Source: Acidimicrobium sp.
GTDB lineage: Bacteria; Actinomycetota; Acidimicrobiia; Acidimicrobiales; Ilumatobacteraceae
NCBI GenBank assembly: GCA_003535455.1
Contig: DOHD01000005.1
Location: 1,276 to 7,069, forward strand
DNA: 5,794 bases
Direction: 5' to 3'
The notes under the pieces were generated by a model. It was not told the DNA's origin and searched no databases. It was given only the letters and a program-made list of their open reading frames with translations. The stretch's first letter is position 1, and the number at the start of each line of letters is the position of its first letter. A program made the translations under genes and the position numbers. This document shows, piece after piece, positions 5,458 through 5,794 of the stretch.

Positions 5458-5461
5458 GTGT

Positions 5462-5794
5462 ATGAAATTGATGGCGCTTGACGGCAACTCGTTGGCCTAT
5501 CGCGCATTTTTTGCACTGCCGACCGACATGGTCACCGCGAGCGGTCAGGTGACGAACGCAATTTATGGTTTCACTTCGATGCTGCTAACTCTGATGCGCG
5601 ACCACAAGCCAGACGGTGTCGTCGTCGTATTCGATCGCAAAGAACCCACGTTTAGGCATGATGCTGCACCCGAATATAAGGCTCAACGTGAAACTCAGCC
5701 AGATATTTTGTATCAACAGCTCGATCTAATTCGTGAGATGTTGACAAAGATGGGTGTTACCGCCATCGACGCACCTGGTTTCGAAGGCGACGAC
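5462..5794 (+). CDS. polA: DNA polymerase I, N-terminal part (cut by window end)
   Basis: Only the first 111 codons are present; the frame is open to the last base. They cover the start of the 5'-3' exonuclease (FEN-like) domain, which removes RNA primers and nicks flaps during lagging-strand maturation and repair. Visible metal-site residues are Asp7 in LMALDGNSLAYR, Asp58 in VVVFDRKEPTFRH, and Glu108, Asp110 and Asp111 in GFEGDD, matching Taq D18, D67, E117, D119 and D120. The basic segment FRHDAAPEYKAQR (64-76) matches the helical clamp that contacts DNA. The start at ATG 5462 gives the common MKLM-LDGNSLAYR form; there is no Shine-Dalgarno. Whether the proofreading domain is active, and whether the polymerase domain is intact, cannot be seen here. 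A promoter-like pair and a hairpin lie directly upstream. Confidence 0.95.
   Translation, partial: MKLMALDGNSLAYRAFFALPTDMVTASGQVTNAIYGFTSMLLTLMRDHKPDGVVVVFDRKEPTFRHDAAPEYKAQRETQPDILYQQLDLIREMLTKMGVTAIDAPGFEGDD

Noticed and set aside
1..5794. Mobile elements, CRISPR arrays, toxin-antitoxin or phage genes
   Set aside because: Nothing was seen: no spaced repeats, transposase or integrase motifs, terminal inverted repeats, or genes outside core metabolism and replication.

Overview
The window looks like chromosomal core sequence from an actinobacterium. Three things point there: a fabD-fabH-fabG-acpP-fabF fatty-acid operon with actinobacterial-style motifs, a PdtaR-type response regulator with an ANTAR output domain, and that regulator lying just upstream of polA, as it does in many Actinobacteria. 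GC content is only about half by eye (not computed), and FabD carries an unusual C-terminal extension. These suggest a lower-GC lineage such as an aquatic member of Acidimicrobiia, but that placement is inference.

The left three quarters (7-4300) is a tight minus-strand operon read from right to left: fabD, fabH, fabG, acpP, fabF. Gaps are 13 nt, a 4-nt ATGA overlap, 9 nt and 22 nt, so one transcript is likely. FabD loads malonyl groups onto AcpP, FabH makes the first condensation, FabF elongates, and FabG reduces the 3-keto product. No dehydratase (fabZ/hadABC) or enoyl reductase (fabI/inhA) lies in the window, so the cycle must be completed elsewhere. All catalytic residues are present. FabD has about 75 extra residues at its C-terminus that read as a biotinyl/lipoyl-like barrel-sandwich hybrid domain without the modifiable lysine hairpin.

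A 133-nt spacer (4301-4433) separates this operon from a plus-strand unit. It must hold the fab promoter on the minus strand and probably the tRNA promoter on the plus strand. It contains an imperfect tandem repeat and a short inverted repeat, but no convincing consensus promoter.

The right part is on the plus strand: a class II tRNA-Leu(CAA) with encoded CCA (4434-4519), a 99-residue coiled-coil protein whose ATG uses the last A of the tRNA CCA, the ANTAR regulator PdtaR, and the first 111 codons of polA, cut by the window end. A promoter-like pair (TTGACT, 17 nt, TTTATT) and two hairpins lie between pdtaR and polA. Clear Shine-Dalgarno sequences are nearly absent; fabG has the only convincing one.

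The points most worth a second look are the FabD barrel-sandwich fusion, the one-base tRNA/start-codon overlap, and the fabD/fabH junction. There are no mobile elements, CRISPR arrays or signs of recent transfer.
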